Of a DNA stretch of 64,000 nt, positions 33,130-41,814 are shown in pieces. A program made the translations under genes and the position numbers. Below the pieces are notes generated by a model. That model searched no databases. It was not told the origin of the DNA and saw nothing but the letters and a program-made list of their open reading frames with translations. Source of the DNA: a virus; the IMG/VR virus record IMGVR_UViG_3300036770_007495, positions 124,001 to 188,000 of that record; one strand, 5' to 3'. Position 1 is the stretch's first letter, and the number at the start of each line of letters is the position of its first letter.

Positions 33130-34860
33130 TTACGCACCATAGCACTTGATGGCAAACTGCCATTCTGCATCATCAAATGGTGTCTCAACAACAATTTTGA
33201 GGCTGCTTGGTGTTGCATTGCCCTTGGTCATTGCAAGAGTACCAGTCAGTGCAGTTGTTGTAATTGCCGCATAACCCAAAGCTGTCAATGCAGCATTGTA
33301 TGTCTGACTGCCAATGAAGCAAGAGCTGCTGATGTTGGGTCCCCAAATGACGCTAAAGCGTGCAGGAGCCGCAGATGCAGCGCTGTATGTAACACTATAT
33401 GGTCCAGTCTGTGAACCAGCATCAAATGCAAAGTTGTATGTGCCTCTTGCACCAGCACCACGTACAGGAGTATCGCAATATACAAATGGCAATGCAGGGC
33501 AGCTTGGGAAGTAATCGTACTTGACAACAGGTGACTCTGTGATGTAATCAGAATATTTTGTATTCTCATCTGTAACAGAGCTTCCAATGTTCATCCATGC
33601 TGCATCTGCATAATCATTGAGCATTTGATTAACTGTGAATGCACCATATGTGTTGTTAGCAAAATCAGCTGTATCTGTTATGAAATACACATACTTTTTG
33701 TACGTGGTATTATAATCACGCAAGATGGTTGCAGCAAGATACAATGCATCAATGCCGTTTTCTGGTGCTTCTGCACCACCTGCATCACAATAGAAAGCAT
33801 TGCCACCTTTTGCGGCTTCAAGCAAAAATTGCTGTGCATCACTCACTGAATCATTAAATGTAATGACTTGCGGACAAACAATATTTCCAAAAGAGATGAT
33901 GGAAACTTTCTTGACAGCATTGGTGTGTTCTGCAAGCACTTGCAATGCAAATTGTGCGCTTCGTGTTCCCATGCTTGCGGTTTGATCCAAAACAAACACC
34001 AACACAAATGGATCCAAGCAAAGATTTGGGCATGCAACTGCTTCAGGAACTGGTGGCTCAATTGCAGCATATGCACCACCAAGCATGGTTGTTGGCAATG
34101 GCTTCAGCGGAATGGATTGTGGTGATTCAATGGAGAGGTTTTGAATCACTGGAAACTGATAAACAAAAGGAGCAGCAGGAACAGATACAACTGGTACTGC
34201 ATCAAATCCTTCAACATGAAAGTTTTTGATGGCAAATTTTGCTGCTGGTGCATTGCCGCACAATGGTGCAGCATATGAAACACCCACTTTGTAAAAAGAT
34301 GATGTTGCAACATTAAGTGATACTGGATAATCAAGCAGCACTTTGTATGCATCACCATCAAAGCGCGCTATTTCTATGAACGAGCCTGCACTATGAAGAC
34401 GAAACCTAAGAGTCTCATATGCAAGTGCAGAGCTCATGAGAGCATAGGAGGAATCCAGTGCAGACAATGCAATGGTGGTAAGATATACAAAGGTGGATCC
34501 TGTTCTGATGGTTAGTGAAGCAACATTGTTGGCTGCAACACCTGTATCCTTGCCATTACCTGATGCTGCAAACAACCCATGTGTATCAAATCCAATGCCC
34601 AAGACACCACCACTCAATCCAGAGATGGAAGCAAATGCATTGTATCCAGAACTTGGCGCATATCCAAGTGATGCGCCAATTCCGCCTCCTGTTAGTGTCG
34701 CAACAGCTGCATCATACAAGAACGTGCAAAAGCCGCCTTGTGCATTGTTGGCACCGCACAAAGCATACTGCAATGACCAAACAATGTCTTGATATGCATT
34801 GAAAGGTTCATCATGAGCAATGCTTGCTGCAAAAGCAGAGTTGGATATTTGTGTTGGCAT
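33130..34860 (-). CDS. Virion adhesin with lectin-like and von Willebrand A domains
   Basis: 576 residues. The N-terminal region (about 20-200) has a concanavalin-like pattern (GGFCTFLYDA, GGGIGASLGYAP, LGIGFDTHG). A Pro-rich linker follows, then a vWA domain from about 284 with LVFVLDQTASMG, a DxTxS form of the MIDAS metal site (Asp292, Thr294, Ser296), and YFITDTADF. A C-terminal beta-rich domain of about 100 residues ends the protein. It starts 3 nt after the RCC1 fibre gene stop. A receptor-binding role is inferred from position and domains. Confidence 0.78.
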   Translation of the reverse strand: MPTQISNSAFAASIAHDEPFNAYQDIVWSLQYALCGANNAQGGFCTFLYDAAVATLTGGGIGASLGYAPSSGYNAFASISGLSGGVLGIGFDTHGLFAASGNGKDTGVAANNVASLTIRTGSTFVYLTTIALSALDSSYALMSSALAYETLRFRLHSAGSFIEIARFDGDAYKVLLDYPVSLNVATSSFYKVGVSYAAPLCGNAPAAKFAIKNFHVEGFDAVPVVSVPAAPFVYQFPVIQNLSIESPQSIPLKPLPTTMLGGAYAAIEPPVPEAVACPNLCLDPFVLVFVLDQTASMGTRSAQFALQVLAEHTNAVKKVSIISFGNIVCPQVITFNDSVSDAQQFLLEAAKGGNAFYCDAGGAEAPENGIDALYLAATILRDYNTTYKKYVYFITDTADFANNTYGAFTVNQMLNDYADAAWMNIGSSVTDENTKYSDYITESPVVKYDYFPSCPALPFVYCDTPVRGAGARGTYNFAFDAGSQTGPYSVTYSAASAAPARFSVIWGPNISSSCFIGSQTYNAALTALGYAAITTTALTGTLAMTKGNATPSSLKIVVETPFDDAEWQFAIKCYGA

Positions 34861-34863
34861 TGA

Positions 34864-37440
34864 TTAGAGCTGTACAAGTGTAGGTACGAGAACGTTTGCA
34901 ATGGATGTCGGCAAACCACATTGTCCATTTGTATTTTTCCCCCATGCATACAAGTCTTTCTGTATTACACTGTCAGTGATTGCATAAACTGTTTTGTTTG
35001 ATGCATAACCAATTACAATGAAATCATCAAACTTGTTGCGCTGAATTTTTACTGCTTTGGTTTTTGTTGTTGTAGCAGCAGTTGTTGTACCATCGCCTGC
35101 AGCACCATCTGTATTAACACCACCAACACTGTACAATTCACCTGCTGTGGTGAGCATAAACAGTGTATCTGTGTGGTATTGAATTTTTTTGATGCCAGTA
35201 AATGGTGCAAGTGGCACTTTAGGAATAGTTCTATCAGTTGTTGTACCGTCTCCCAACTGATAAGCTCCGTTTTCACCCCATGTAACAATGTTGTTGCCAG
35301 TTAGTCGTGCAGCTATGCTTAGCAAGTTAGTACTGTCAGCATTGATTGTGAGAGCTACAACACCTGACAATTGAAAAGCACCAGATACACTTGAAACAGG
35401 CTTGAATACGGTTTGATCTGCTACAGCATTGTTGCCAAGAGCACCACTATTAAAGCTGCCTACGCTCCACAAATAATTTTTATCATCTGTAGTGACATAT
35501 GCATTAGAATTAGTCGTATACCCGCCAGCATATACATTGTTTACAGTTGATATGTTTGCTGATACCTTGTAGAAGATAGTTCTATTTGACTTGTTGGTCA
35601 AGCCAAGATTACCATTTTGATTGTTGCCTGCAGCATGCAATTCATCATTTTCATCAATTACAAATGCAAATTGAGTTGCTGCAGAGTTGCTAGTTGTTAC
35701 CTTTTTAACTTTGAGTGCACTCAAGCTTGAATAGTTTCCATCTTGAATGTAAATTGTTTCATTTATTTTTACTGGGGTTGTTTGATCTGTAGTTGAGCCA
35801 ATTCCAAGACACCCACTAGAGCCTTCACCCCAACCGTACAAATTGCCTGCATCAGTAATTGCAAACATACATACTTCTGGTACTGCATCTGAAGCATTTG
35901 TATATGATCCTGCAATTTGTGTTACCTTCTCATAATTAAAATACAGAGGATTAATTTGTTTGAAAGTGTTGTTAACAGTTGTTGCACCTGCACCTAGCAG
36001 ACCTACGGAACTTTTACCAGCTGTATATACATTACCTTCACTTGTTAAAAGTGCAGAGAAATTACCAATGGAGTATGCACTAATTGCATATTCATTAGCA
36101 CTAAATCCAACAGCAATGGAGAAGAAAAATGGTACATCCACATTGTTGCTGCCATAGCCAATTGCTGATCCATATGTTGCAGTGTCTGAATTACCTGCGC
36201 CTCTAACATTGTTTGCAGCATCCAAAACAAATCCATGTTTGTAACACACCATGGTTGTACCTGTATTTAGAGTAGGAATAATGATGCGGCTTGCAAATCT
36301 TGGATTTTGTGACTGTAGTACATCTACTGTTGCACTCAAGCTGCTGATTTGAGAATCAACAGCTGTTTTGCTGATGTAATCATTGATGCCCAATTGATAT
36401 TGAATTCCTTGATTTGGGAAAACTAAATTTGTAGTTGATGTATCAGTTGTTACATTGTATGCTGTAAGGGCAACATTGTCTACAGTTACAGTTGAAGGTT
36501 CAAAAATTACATCTTGCAGATACTTGATGATGTAAACAAAATTTGATGCAGTGAGCAAAGGAACATTGAAGTTTGTTCCTGTGCCACCATAATACTGGCC
36601 AATGGCTGCACACAGTGCTGAATAAACTGTACCATCTTTTGTAGAACCATCACACAAGAAATAGCCATGAGGTACTGTGGTTGAAGTTGCATTGAAATTG
36701 CCGCCTGATCCATATGGCACAATGCTGCCCACTGGAACCTGATTGCTGCTCAACACCATGTATTGAGTTTGATAAGTTCCAGGAGTTGCAAACACAAGAT
36801 TGCCAAAGCTGTCAGTTGTCAAGACAGATCCTGCAGCACCATCAAATGCGGGCATGTTGAATACTGCTGCACCACCAGCTGCACCAAACTGAATTGCTTG
36901 TGACAATTGCAAAAATGCATTGTTGCGAGGTGTAATTTGATCAAACTGTTGATTTGCAGTTGTTTGAAGCTCACGCGCACCAACAAATTCTAATCCTAAT
37001 CCTGCAAGTTCAGTGTCAAGTTGCGCTGCACTCACAGTCTTGACACTCATGACACCAGTTGTTGCATTCAACTGCAATGTCTCATCATCAACTCTGTTGG
37101 CAAGAGGTCCAGAGAAAAGTGTCCAATTGCCAGCGGTGCTGTATGGCTTTGCTGCAAGGCGATAAATGCCACCAGCAATGCTGTCATATGCTACATCACC
37201 TGCTTCTGCTTCTGCAGCCCATGTGCTTGGATGCCCTGTTCCAAAATAAAGAAACAAAGATGTTGGAAGTGCACCAGTTGTTACACCATCACCAACAAAA
37301 AGTCTGCGAGTATCAACAGTGTAGCCCAGTTCTCCTTCAGAGAGTACAACATTTGTACGTTCAGTATTAGAGCCGCGACGAATAAGCAGCTTTAAAAGTG
37401 TATTTTCTGTGATTTCAATTCTACCAGCACTATTGCTCAT
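34864..37440 (-). CDS. Tail fibre with Mtd-N, collar and RCC1 beta-propeller domains
   Basis: 858 residues. Residues 18-60 (LLIRRGSNTERTNVVLSEG, then LGYTVDTRRLFVGDG) form an Mtd-N-like domain. A tail-collar domain follows at about 235-310 (VPVGSIVPYGSG ... GYFLCDGS). From about 455 to the end there are seven RCC1-type repeats, each with a W/V-G-x-N/G...G.LG core, e.g. LYGWGEGSSGCLG, IVTWGENGAYQLG and LYAWGKNTNGQCG, enough for a complete seven-bladed propeller. A late promoter lies 5 nt upstream. The propeller is probably the receptor-binding tip. Confidence 0.85.
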   Translation of the reverse strand: MSNSAGRIEITENTLLKLLIRRGSNTERTNVVLSEGELGYTVDTRRLFVGDGVTTGALPTSLFLYFGTGHPSTWAAEAEAGDVAYDSIAGGIYRLAAKPYSTAGNWTLFSGPLANRVDDETLQLNATTGVMSVKTVSAAQLDTELAGLGLEFVGARELQTTANQQFDQITPRNNAFLQLSQAIQFGAAGGAAVFNMPAFDGAAGSVLTTDSFGNLVFATPGTYQTQYMVLSSNQVPVGSIVPYGSGGNFNATSTTVPHGYFLCDGSTKDGTVYSALCAAIGQYYGGTGTNFNVPLLTASNFVYIIKYLQDVIFEPSTVTVDNVALTAYNVTTDTSTTNLVFPNQGIQYQLGINDYISKTAVDSQISSLSATVDVLQSQNPRFASRIIIPTLNTGTTMVCYKHGFVLDAANNVRGAGNSDTATYGSAIGYGSNNVDVPFFFSIAVGFSANEYAISAYSIGNFSALLTSEGNVYTAGKSSVGLLGAGATTVNNTFKQINPLYFNYEKVTQIAGSYTNASDAVPEVCMFAITDAGNLYGWGEGSSGCLGIGSTTDQTTPVKINETIYIQDGNYSSLSALKVKKVTTSNSAATQFAFVIDENDELHAAGNNQNGNLGLTNKSNRTIFYKVSANISTVNNVYAGGYTTNSNAYVTTDDKNYLWSVGSFNSGALGNNAVADQTVFKPVSSVSGAFQLSGVVALTINADSTNLLSIAARLTGNNIVTWGENGAYQLGDGTTTDRTIPKVPLAPFTGIKKIQYHTDTLFMLTTAGELYSVGGVNTDGAAGDGTTTAATTTKTKAVKIQRNKFDDFIVIGYASNKTVYAITDSVIQKDLYAWGKNTNGQCGLPTSIANVLVPTLVQL

Positions 37441-37445
37441 GCTTA

Positions 37446-37452
37446 TATTTAG
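37446..37452 (-). promoter_or_regulatory. Late promoter -10 element (CTAAATA)
   Basis: Minus strand CTAAATA, TAAGC, ATG at 37440 (gap 5 nt). It overlaps the 3' end of the upstream fibre gene. Confidence 0.75.
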
Positions 37453-38288
37453 CTAAGAGCCATCAATTCGCTAGGAATATCAAACACAGGAATTGCTTTT
37501 TTACCATATGGTGCGCCCATGTCAACAACAATGAATCCTGCTGATGACAGAGTGTATGTTGCAGAACCTGTTCCAGTGGATGCAAGATACTGAGTTGTGC
37601 CTTCTTTTGAACCCAACGGAAACTGGTTGTAGAACCCTCCAAATGCACCATATGAGCTCAAAGGCAAACGTGATGCATTGTAGAGTGATGACAATGCAAT
37701 GGCATTGCTCTTGATCTGAAGAGATTGTTCATCAATTGCTGCACACAAAGTCATTGAAGCTGTTGAGCCAATGCCCTGACCCAGCAAAGTTGAAACATTG
37801 ATGTTTGCATTTGTGATTGTACCAACACGCAATTGATTGCTGCTAATGATGATGGTGGAATTATCCACTCTTGCACTCAATCCTTGTGTTGTTGCTGCAA
37901 TTGCACCAGACAAGAATACAAGTGAAGAACTTGCAGTATTGATGGTGAGTTGATTGGATCCATTAAATTTGATGGAAGTACCATCAACTTGTGCACCAAT
38001 ATACTTCCATGCTGATGTTTGCGTTGCATCAGTACCAGTCAATTGGTACAGCAAACTGTTTTCAACAACCAAGTCACCTTGATATGCTGCAAGAGATGTC
38101 TTGTTTGCAGCAATGGGTGTAAATGATTTAGACCCCACAACCAATCCGCCCATTGTTGCACCATCACCAACAAAAACTCTTTTGGAGTCAATGGTGTAAC
38201 CCAATTCACCTTGATCAAGAGTAATCAGCAGTCTTTGTGATTCAAGACCGCGGCGCAATTTGAGTTTAATGATTTTTATGTCAGGCAT
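37449..38288 (-). CDS. Tail fibre protein with Mtd-N-like domain
   Basis: 279 residues from the ATG at 38288. Residues 8-50 (KLKLRRGLESQRLLITLDQG, then LGYTIDSKRVFVGDG) are clearly related to the N-terminus of the next fibre gene, at both protein and DNA level. The rest is a Ser/Thr/Ala-rich beta structure without a named domain. It ends in a PVFDIPSEL segment. It follows the upstream fibre gene by 5 nt and is probably co-transcribed with it. Confidence 0.72.
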   Translation of the reverse strand: MPDIKIIKLKLRRGLESQRLLITLDQGELGYTIDSKRVFVGDGATMGGLVVGSKSFTPIAANKTSLAAYQGDLVVENSLLYQLTGTDATQTSAWKYIGAQVDGTSIKFNGSNQLTINTASSSLVFLSGAIAATTQGLSARVDNSTIIISSNQLRVGTITNANINVSTLLGQGIGSTASMTLCAAIDEQSLQIKSNAIALSSLYNASRLPLSSYGAFGGFYNQFPLGSKEGTTQYLASTGTGSATYTLSSAGFIVVDMGAPYGKKAIPVFDIPSELMALS

Positions 38289-38293
38289 ATTGT

Positions 38294-39895
38294 TTAGGGA
38301 ATATAAAATTCTTTGACGTACTTCCACACACCAATGCCGCCATCACATTCACCGCTGTGTGCAGCTCTGAAGCTTGTAGAGATAGTAGCGGATTTGATGC
38401 GAATAAAACCAGTTGCAACTGCAGGCTGCAATCCATACTTTGTCAAATAATCAGTGATGTATGAAGTTGTAGTTCCTGTGCCAGATCTATTCTTGTAACA
38501 GAAAGCAATGTTGCGCTTGTCAATGTTGGGTGCATTGTTTGCGTCTGTTGTCTTGATGTCTACAGCAGAAGAAGTTGTTACATTTGTGACACTTGCATAG
38601 AAATTCTTGTAATACAATTGATTGTCAAGATAAATGATGAGAGTTGTTACTCTATCAATAACTTTTGGTCTGCTGCTTGTGCCTGTTGATCTTGTGAAAG
38701 AAGAATTGTAAACATTGTCGCTGATGTCTGTTACAGAATTGTTGACAGTGAATGTGTAAAAACCGTCTCTGCACTTGTCATATGCGCGTGTAACAATTTC
38801 TACAGCAATGAGTTTATTCTGCGCCATGTATTCAGGTGTTATTGTGTAAGTTTGAACACCAGTATTAATTGAGCAGCTGCCTTTCTCACCCTTTTCAGCA
38901 AGATAGTAGTAATCTTTGTATCTGAAATTTGTGTAGAACATTTGAGGTTCATCAATTGCATAAAAGAGCGTATTGCCAATTGTGAGAACATTCATGTTGG
39001 TGCTGTCACCATTTTGACTGTACACACTAACTGATGATACTCCTTGTGAAAGTACAATTGCCCATCCATTGTCACCTGTTGCAGGAGTTGCAGGATTTGC
39101 TGCAGGGTTCACATGAGATCCTTTGGATACCTGAGTCATGTACATGTTGTTGTTGTACTGCTCATTGAACCAAACGGTGTATCTTCCTGCACCGCTGCGA
39201 GATACACTTGCAACATTGTATGCAGAACGAATAGTGGTGCTAACGCCCAGTGTGCCGGGTGCTGCAGTAACATTTTGTGGCAGCGGAAATGTAAAGTTGT
39301 TTGTATCAGTTCTTGTAACTGGGTATGAACCATTAAGTGTTGCATCAGAAGCAGTGAGGCTAATGATTTGTCCTGTAGCAAGACCATGATTAGCTTTGGT
39401 GCACTGTACAATGCCACCGCTTGAACCTGTATCAACTGTATATGAAATTCCTGTGATGGGCTTGCCATCAAAATTTACCCAGCATTGACGAATGGGGCTA
39501 AGAAAAATTTGCTCAACAAGTCCTTTGCTGTTGACGTTGATGGTATCAATTTGAGAATATGATCCTTCAGGATTTGGATCCAAGTCAGGCAATGCTTCCA
39601 AAACAACTTGACCAAAATCTACATGTCCATTGCCATCTGTCACAAGTGGAAACCCTTCACCAGAAACAGAATCAGTGTTAGTGTATTCCAACTCACCAGC
39701 AGAAAGTTTGCCAGAAATTGTGACGCTGCCACTCACCTGAATGCCATTGCCAGATACACCCAAAGCAAGTGCAGAAGCTTGACCACTACCATCATACATG
39801 GTTTGCAATCCCTGTGTAGGAAGTGCTGCACCTTCAGCATGCAATACACCCTCGTAGGTAGATTCAACTGTTTGATCGAGTAAACTGGTAGGCAT
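38294..39895 (-). CDS. Tail fibre-like structural protein
   Basis: 533 residues. The N-terminus (MPTSLLDQTVESTYEGVLHA ... GSVTISGKLSAGELEYTN) has the look of phage fibre attachment regions. The middle shows repeated beta-strand patterns (GLATGQIISLTASDATLNGSY), and the C-terminal half is beta-rich with several Cys. A late promoter lies 7 nt upstream. First gene of a three-gene fibre run toward the RCC1 protein. Confidence 0.7.
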   Translation of the reverse strand: MPTSLLDQTVESTYEGVLHAEGAALPTQGLQTMYDGSGQASALALGVSGNGIQVSGSVTISGKLSAGELEYTNTDSVSGEGFPLVTDGNGHVDFGQVVLEALPDLDPNPEGSYSQIDTINVNSKGLVEQIFLSPIRQCWVNFDGKPITGISYTVDTGSSGGIVQCTKANHGLATGQIISLTASDATLNGSYPVTRTDTNNFTFPLPQNVTAAPGTLGVSTTIRSAYNVASVSRSGAGRYTVWFNEQYNNNMYMTQVSKGSHVNPAANPATPATGDNGWAIVLSQGVSSVSVYSQNGDSTNMNVLTIGNTLFYAIDEPQMFYTNFRYKDYYYLAEKGEKGSCSINTGVQTYTITPEYMAQNKLIAVEIVTRAYDKCRDGFYTFTVNNSVTDISDNVYNSSFTRSTGTSSRPKVIDRVTTLIIYLDNQLYYKNFYASVTNVTTSSAVDIKTTDANNAPNIDKRNIAFCYKNRSGTGTTTSYITDYLTKYGLQPAVATGFIRIKSATISTSFRAAHSGECDGGIGVWKYVKEFYIP

Positions 39896-39902
39896 TTGCT
39901 TT

Positions 39903-39909
39903 TATTTAT
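39903..39909 (-). promoter_or_regulatory. Late promoter -10 element (ATAAATA)
   Basis: Minus strand ATAAATA, 7 nt, ATG at 39895. Confidence 0.68.
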
Positions 39910-39918
39910 CGCAATCGG

Positions 39919-41802
39919 TTAGTTTAACAATACTGTTTTAGAGCCTGATACAGAAGGTACAAAATTATTGATGCGTGTTTTTGTAATTTGAAGCACATCA
40001 TTTTGCAAATCCCATATTTGCTTCAAAACTCTGTTGAGTGTACCTGGACTTGATGCAATTTCATTGTCATGCACATAGAAGTTGTTGGCATTGTCAATGG
40101 TAATGCTGTTGAATTCATCATTTGTCAAAGCAACAATGCCTTGATTTACAAGATTGCCGATGTAGTCATAACTTGCTGCATATCTACCAGCAAGATAATT
40201 CTTTATGTACATTGTATTGGAGATGATTTTGTGCAATTCTTTGTTGAGAACAAATGCTTGAATCATTTCTGAATCATTAACTCTCAAGTTGTTGATTGCA
40301 TAAATGGTGAAGTCAGTTGATCCGAGCACACTTGTGTAGAGTGTTGGTTCTGTGTAATGTAAAATTCTGTTGAATGACTCACTCAAATATCCTGCAAAAA
40401 CAAAAATCTCATCAGCATCCAAGTTGCTAGGCAAGAGTGACATGCTGCTTACTGCAATGCCTTTTCTCACAATGGCTCTTCCATCATTCCAGCGCCATTT
40501 TGCGCGATTGTAACGAGAAAACTCATTGTTCCAAATGTGGTCATTTGTAAATCCGCTTTTGTAAAATAGCCATTTGCCAATGCTTACATCTGGTCTGTTG
40601 ACAAACTTTTTGAACACGTTTACATTGGTAAACATGTACATGATGTTGCTGTCATTGTATGAAAACTGCAATCCCTTGAAATATTCACCATCAATCAATT
40701 CATCCTGCAAAATGTATTCTTGCTCAATGTTGAGATCCACATCACAAATTTGCAGAGTATTTGTTTTGGTTGTTAAATTGCTCACAATTACATAGACCTT
40801 GTCAAAAACATCATTGTATTGAAAAGCACGTGCAACTGTTGATGTGCCAATGGTGAATGCTCTGGTTGTTATGTATGATAGATTAGAATCATACACTTTG
40901 ATGCATCTGTTGCCCTTGTCATGCACATACACACGATCAATGGAATCATTTGCATAAATTAAATCAGGGCCATTGAATTTTGTCTTGGCAAGAGCATTAC
41001 CCTCACCACCAATTGATGCAACTAAAAATCTCTTGTTGGTAAGAGGTACATCATTGTTGTAAAAGCCACCAACATCATATTTGTAGACATTGTTTTGCTT
41101 AACATCACAAACATACATGAAATTGTTAGTGATGCTGAAGCTGCTGAGTTGCAAAAATGTTAAATCGCTGTTGGTATCAACATTTGCATTGTCATGAGTC
41201 ACTTGCAATGATGTTAAATCAGGATTGCTACTCAACGCAATGATGGATGTAGGCGAAATGCCCAAGAAAGCATAGCCTACTTCATCTTGAATTTTTACAG
41301 CTTGCAGCTGAATTGCATTACCAATTGCACCAAGACCAACACCAGAAAAAGGTGTAAAAGTTGTAGCATCAGTTGGATCCTGTGCAATCCATGCTGGCAA
41401 TGCACTTAAACAACCTGCTGCACGATCAAAATTGTGTGGAATATCATTGCTTGCAATGAAGCATTTGGAATACAGATACAAAGAGTTGTTGTAGAGCTTA
41501 TACAGTCGGTCATTCAAAACTCTACCATTGAATGTCTCATTTGCTGCAATTTGTACATCAACATTGAAGTCATATGGCAGAGACAATTCATCTTTCAGAA
41601 TTCTATCTCTAAAAAACTTTGAAGTCACCACATCTGCTGCATACGTATTTTTATCTGCAAGTTCTGCTGCATTATCAGCAATGTCTCTAGAAGCATAGAT
41701 GTTTCCATCAACTACATGGTAGTATCCAACGTAGTCATTTCCGGTCAATGCAAAGTCTTTGCCGTTGGTGTATCCAACTTTGATGGAGGAGTAATCAATC
41801 AC
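39919..41802 (-). CDS. Virion protein with NHL/propeller-like repeats
   Basis: 627 residues. The middle has repeats of the type MYVCDVKQNNVYKYD, RVYVHDKGNRCIKVYD and NFYVHDNE, as in NHL or six-bladed propeller domains. The flanks are mixed alpha/beta. It starts with GTG at 41802; a GTAAATA late element lies exactly 5 nt upstream, which supports that start. It shares the repeat style with the 1309-residue neighbour, suggesting common ancestry. Probably a tail or fibre-network component. Confidence 0.72.
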   Translation of the reverse strand: MIDYSSIKVGYTNGKDFALTGNDYVGYYHVVDGNIYASRDIADNAAELADKNTYAADVVTSKFFRDRILKDELSLPYDFNVDVQIAANETFNGRVLNDRLYKLYNNSLYLYSKCFIASNDIPHNFDRAAGCLSALPAWIAQDPTDATTFTPFSGVGLGAIGNAIQLQAVKIQDEVGYAFLGISPTSIIALSSNPDLTSLQVTHDNANVDTNSDLTFLQLSSFSITNNFMYVCDVKQNNVYKYDVGGFYNNDVPLTNKRFLVASIGGEGNALAKTKFNGPDLIYANDSIDRVYVHDKGNRCIKVYDSNLSYITTRAFTIGTSTVARAFQYNDVFDKVYVIVSNLTTKTNTLQICDVDLNIEQEYILQDELIDGEYFKGLQFSYNDSNIMYMFTNVNVFKKFVNRPDVSIGKWLFYKSGFTNDHIWNNEFSRYNRAKWRWNDGRAIVRKGIAVSSMSLLPSNLDADEIFVFAGYLSESFNRILHYTEPTLYTSVLGSTDFTIYAINNLRVNDSEMIQAFVLNKELHKIISNTMYIKNYLAGRYAASYDYIGNLVNQGIVALTNDEFNSITIDNANNFYVHDNEIASSPGTLNRVLKQIWDLQNDVLQITKTRINNFVPSVSGSKTVLLN

Positions 41803-41807
41803 ATGAA

Positions 41808-41814
41808 TATTTAC
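41808..41814 (-). promoter_or_regulatory. Late promoter -10 element (GTAAATA) before a GTG start
   Basis: Minus strand GTAAATA, TTCAT, GTG at 41802 (gap 5 nt). It overlaps the stop region of the upstream gene. Confidence 0.7.
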
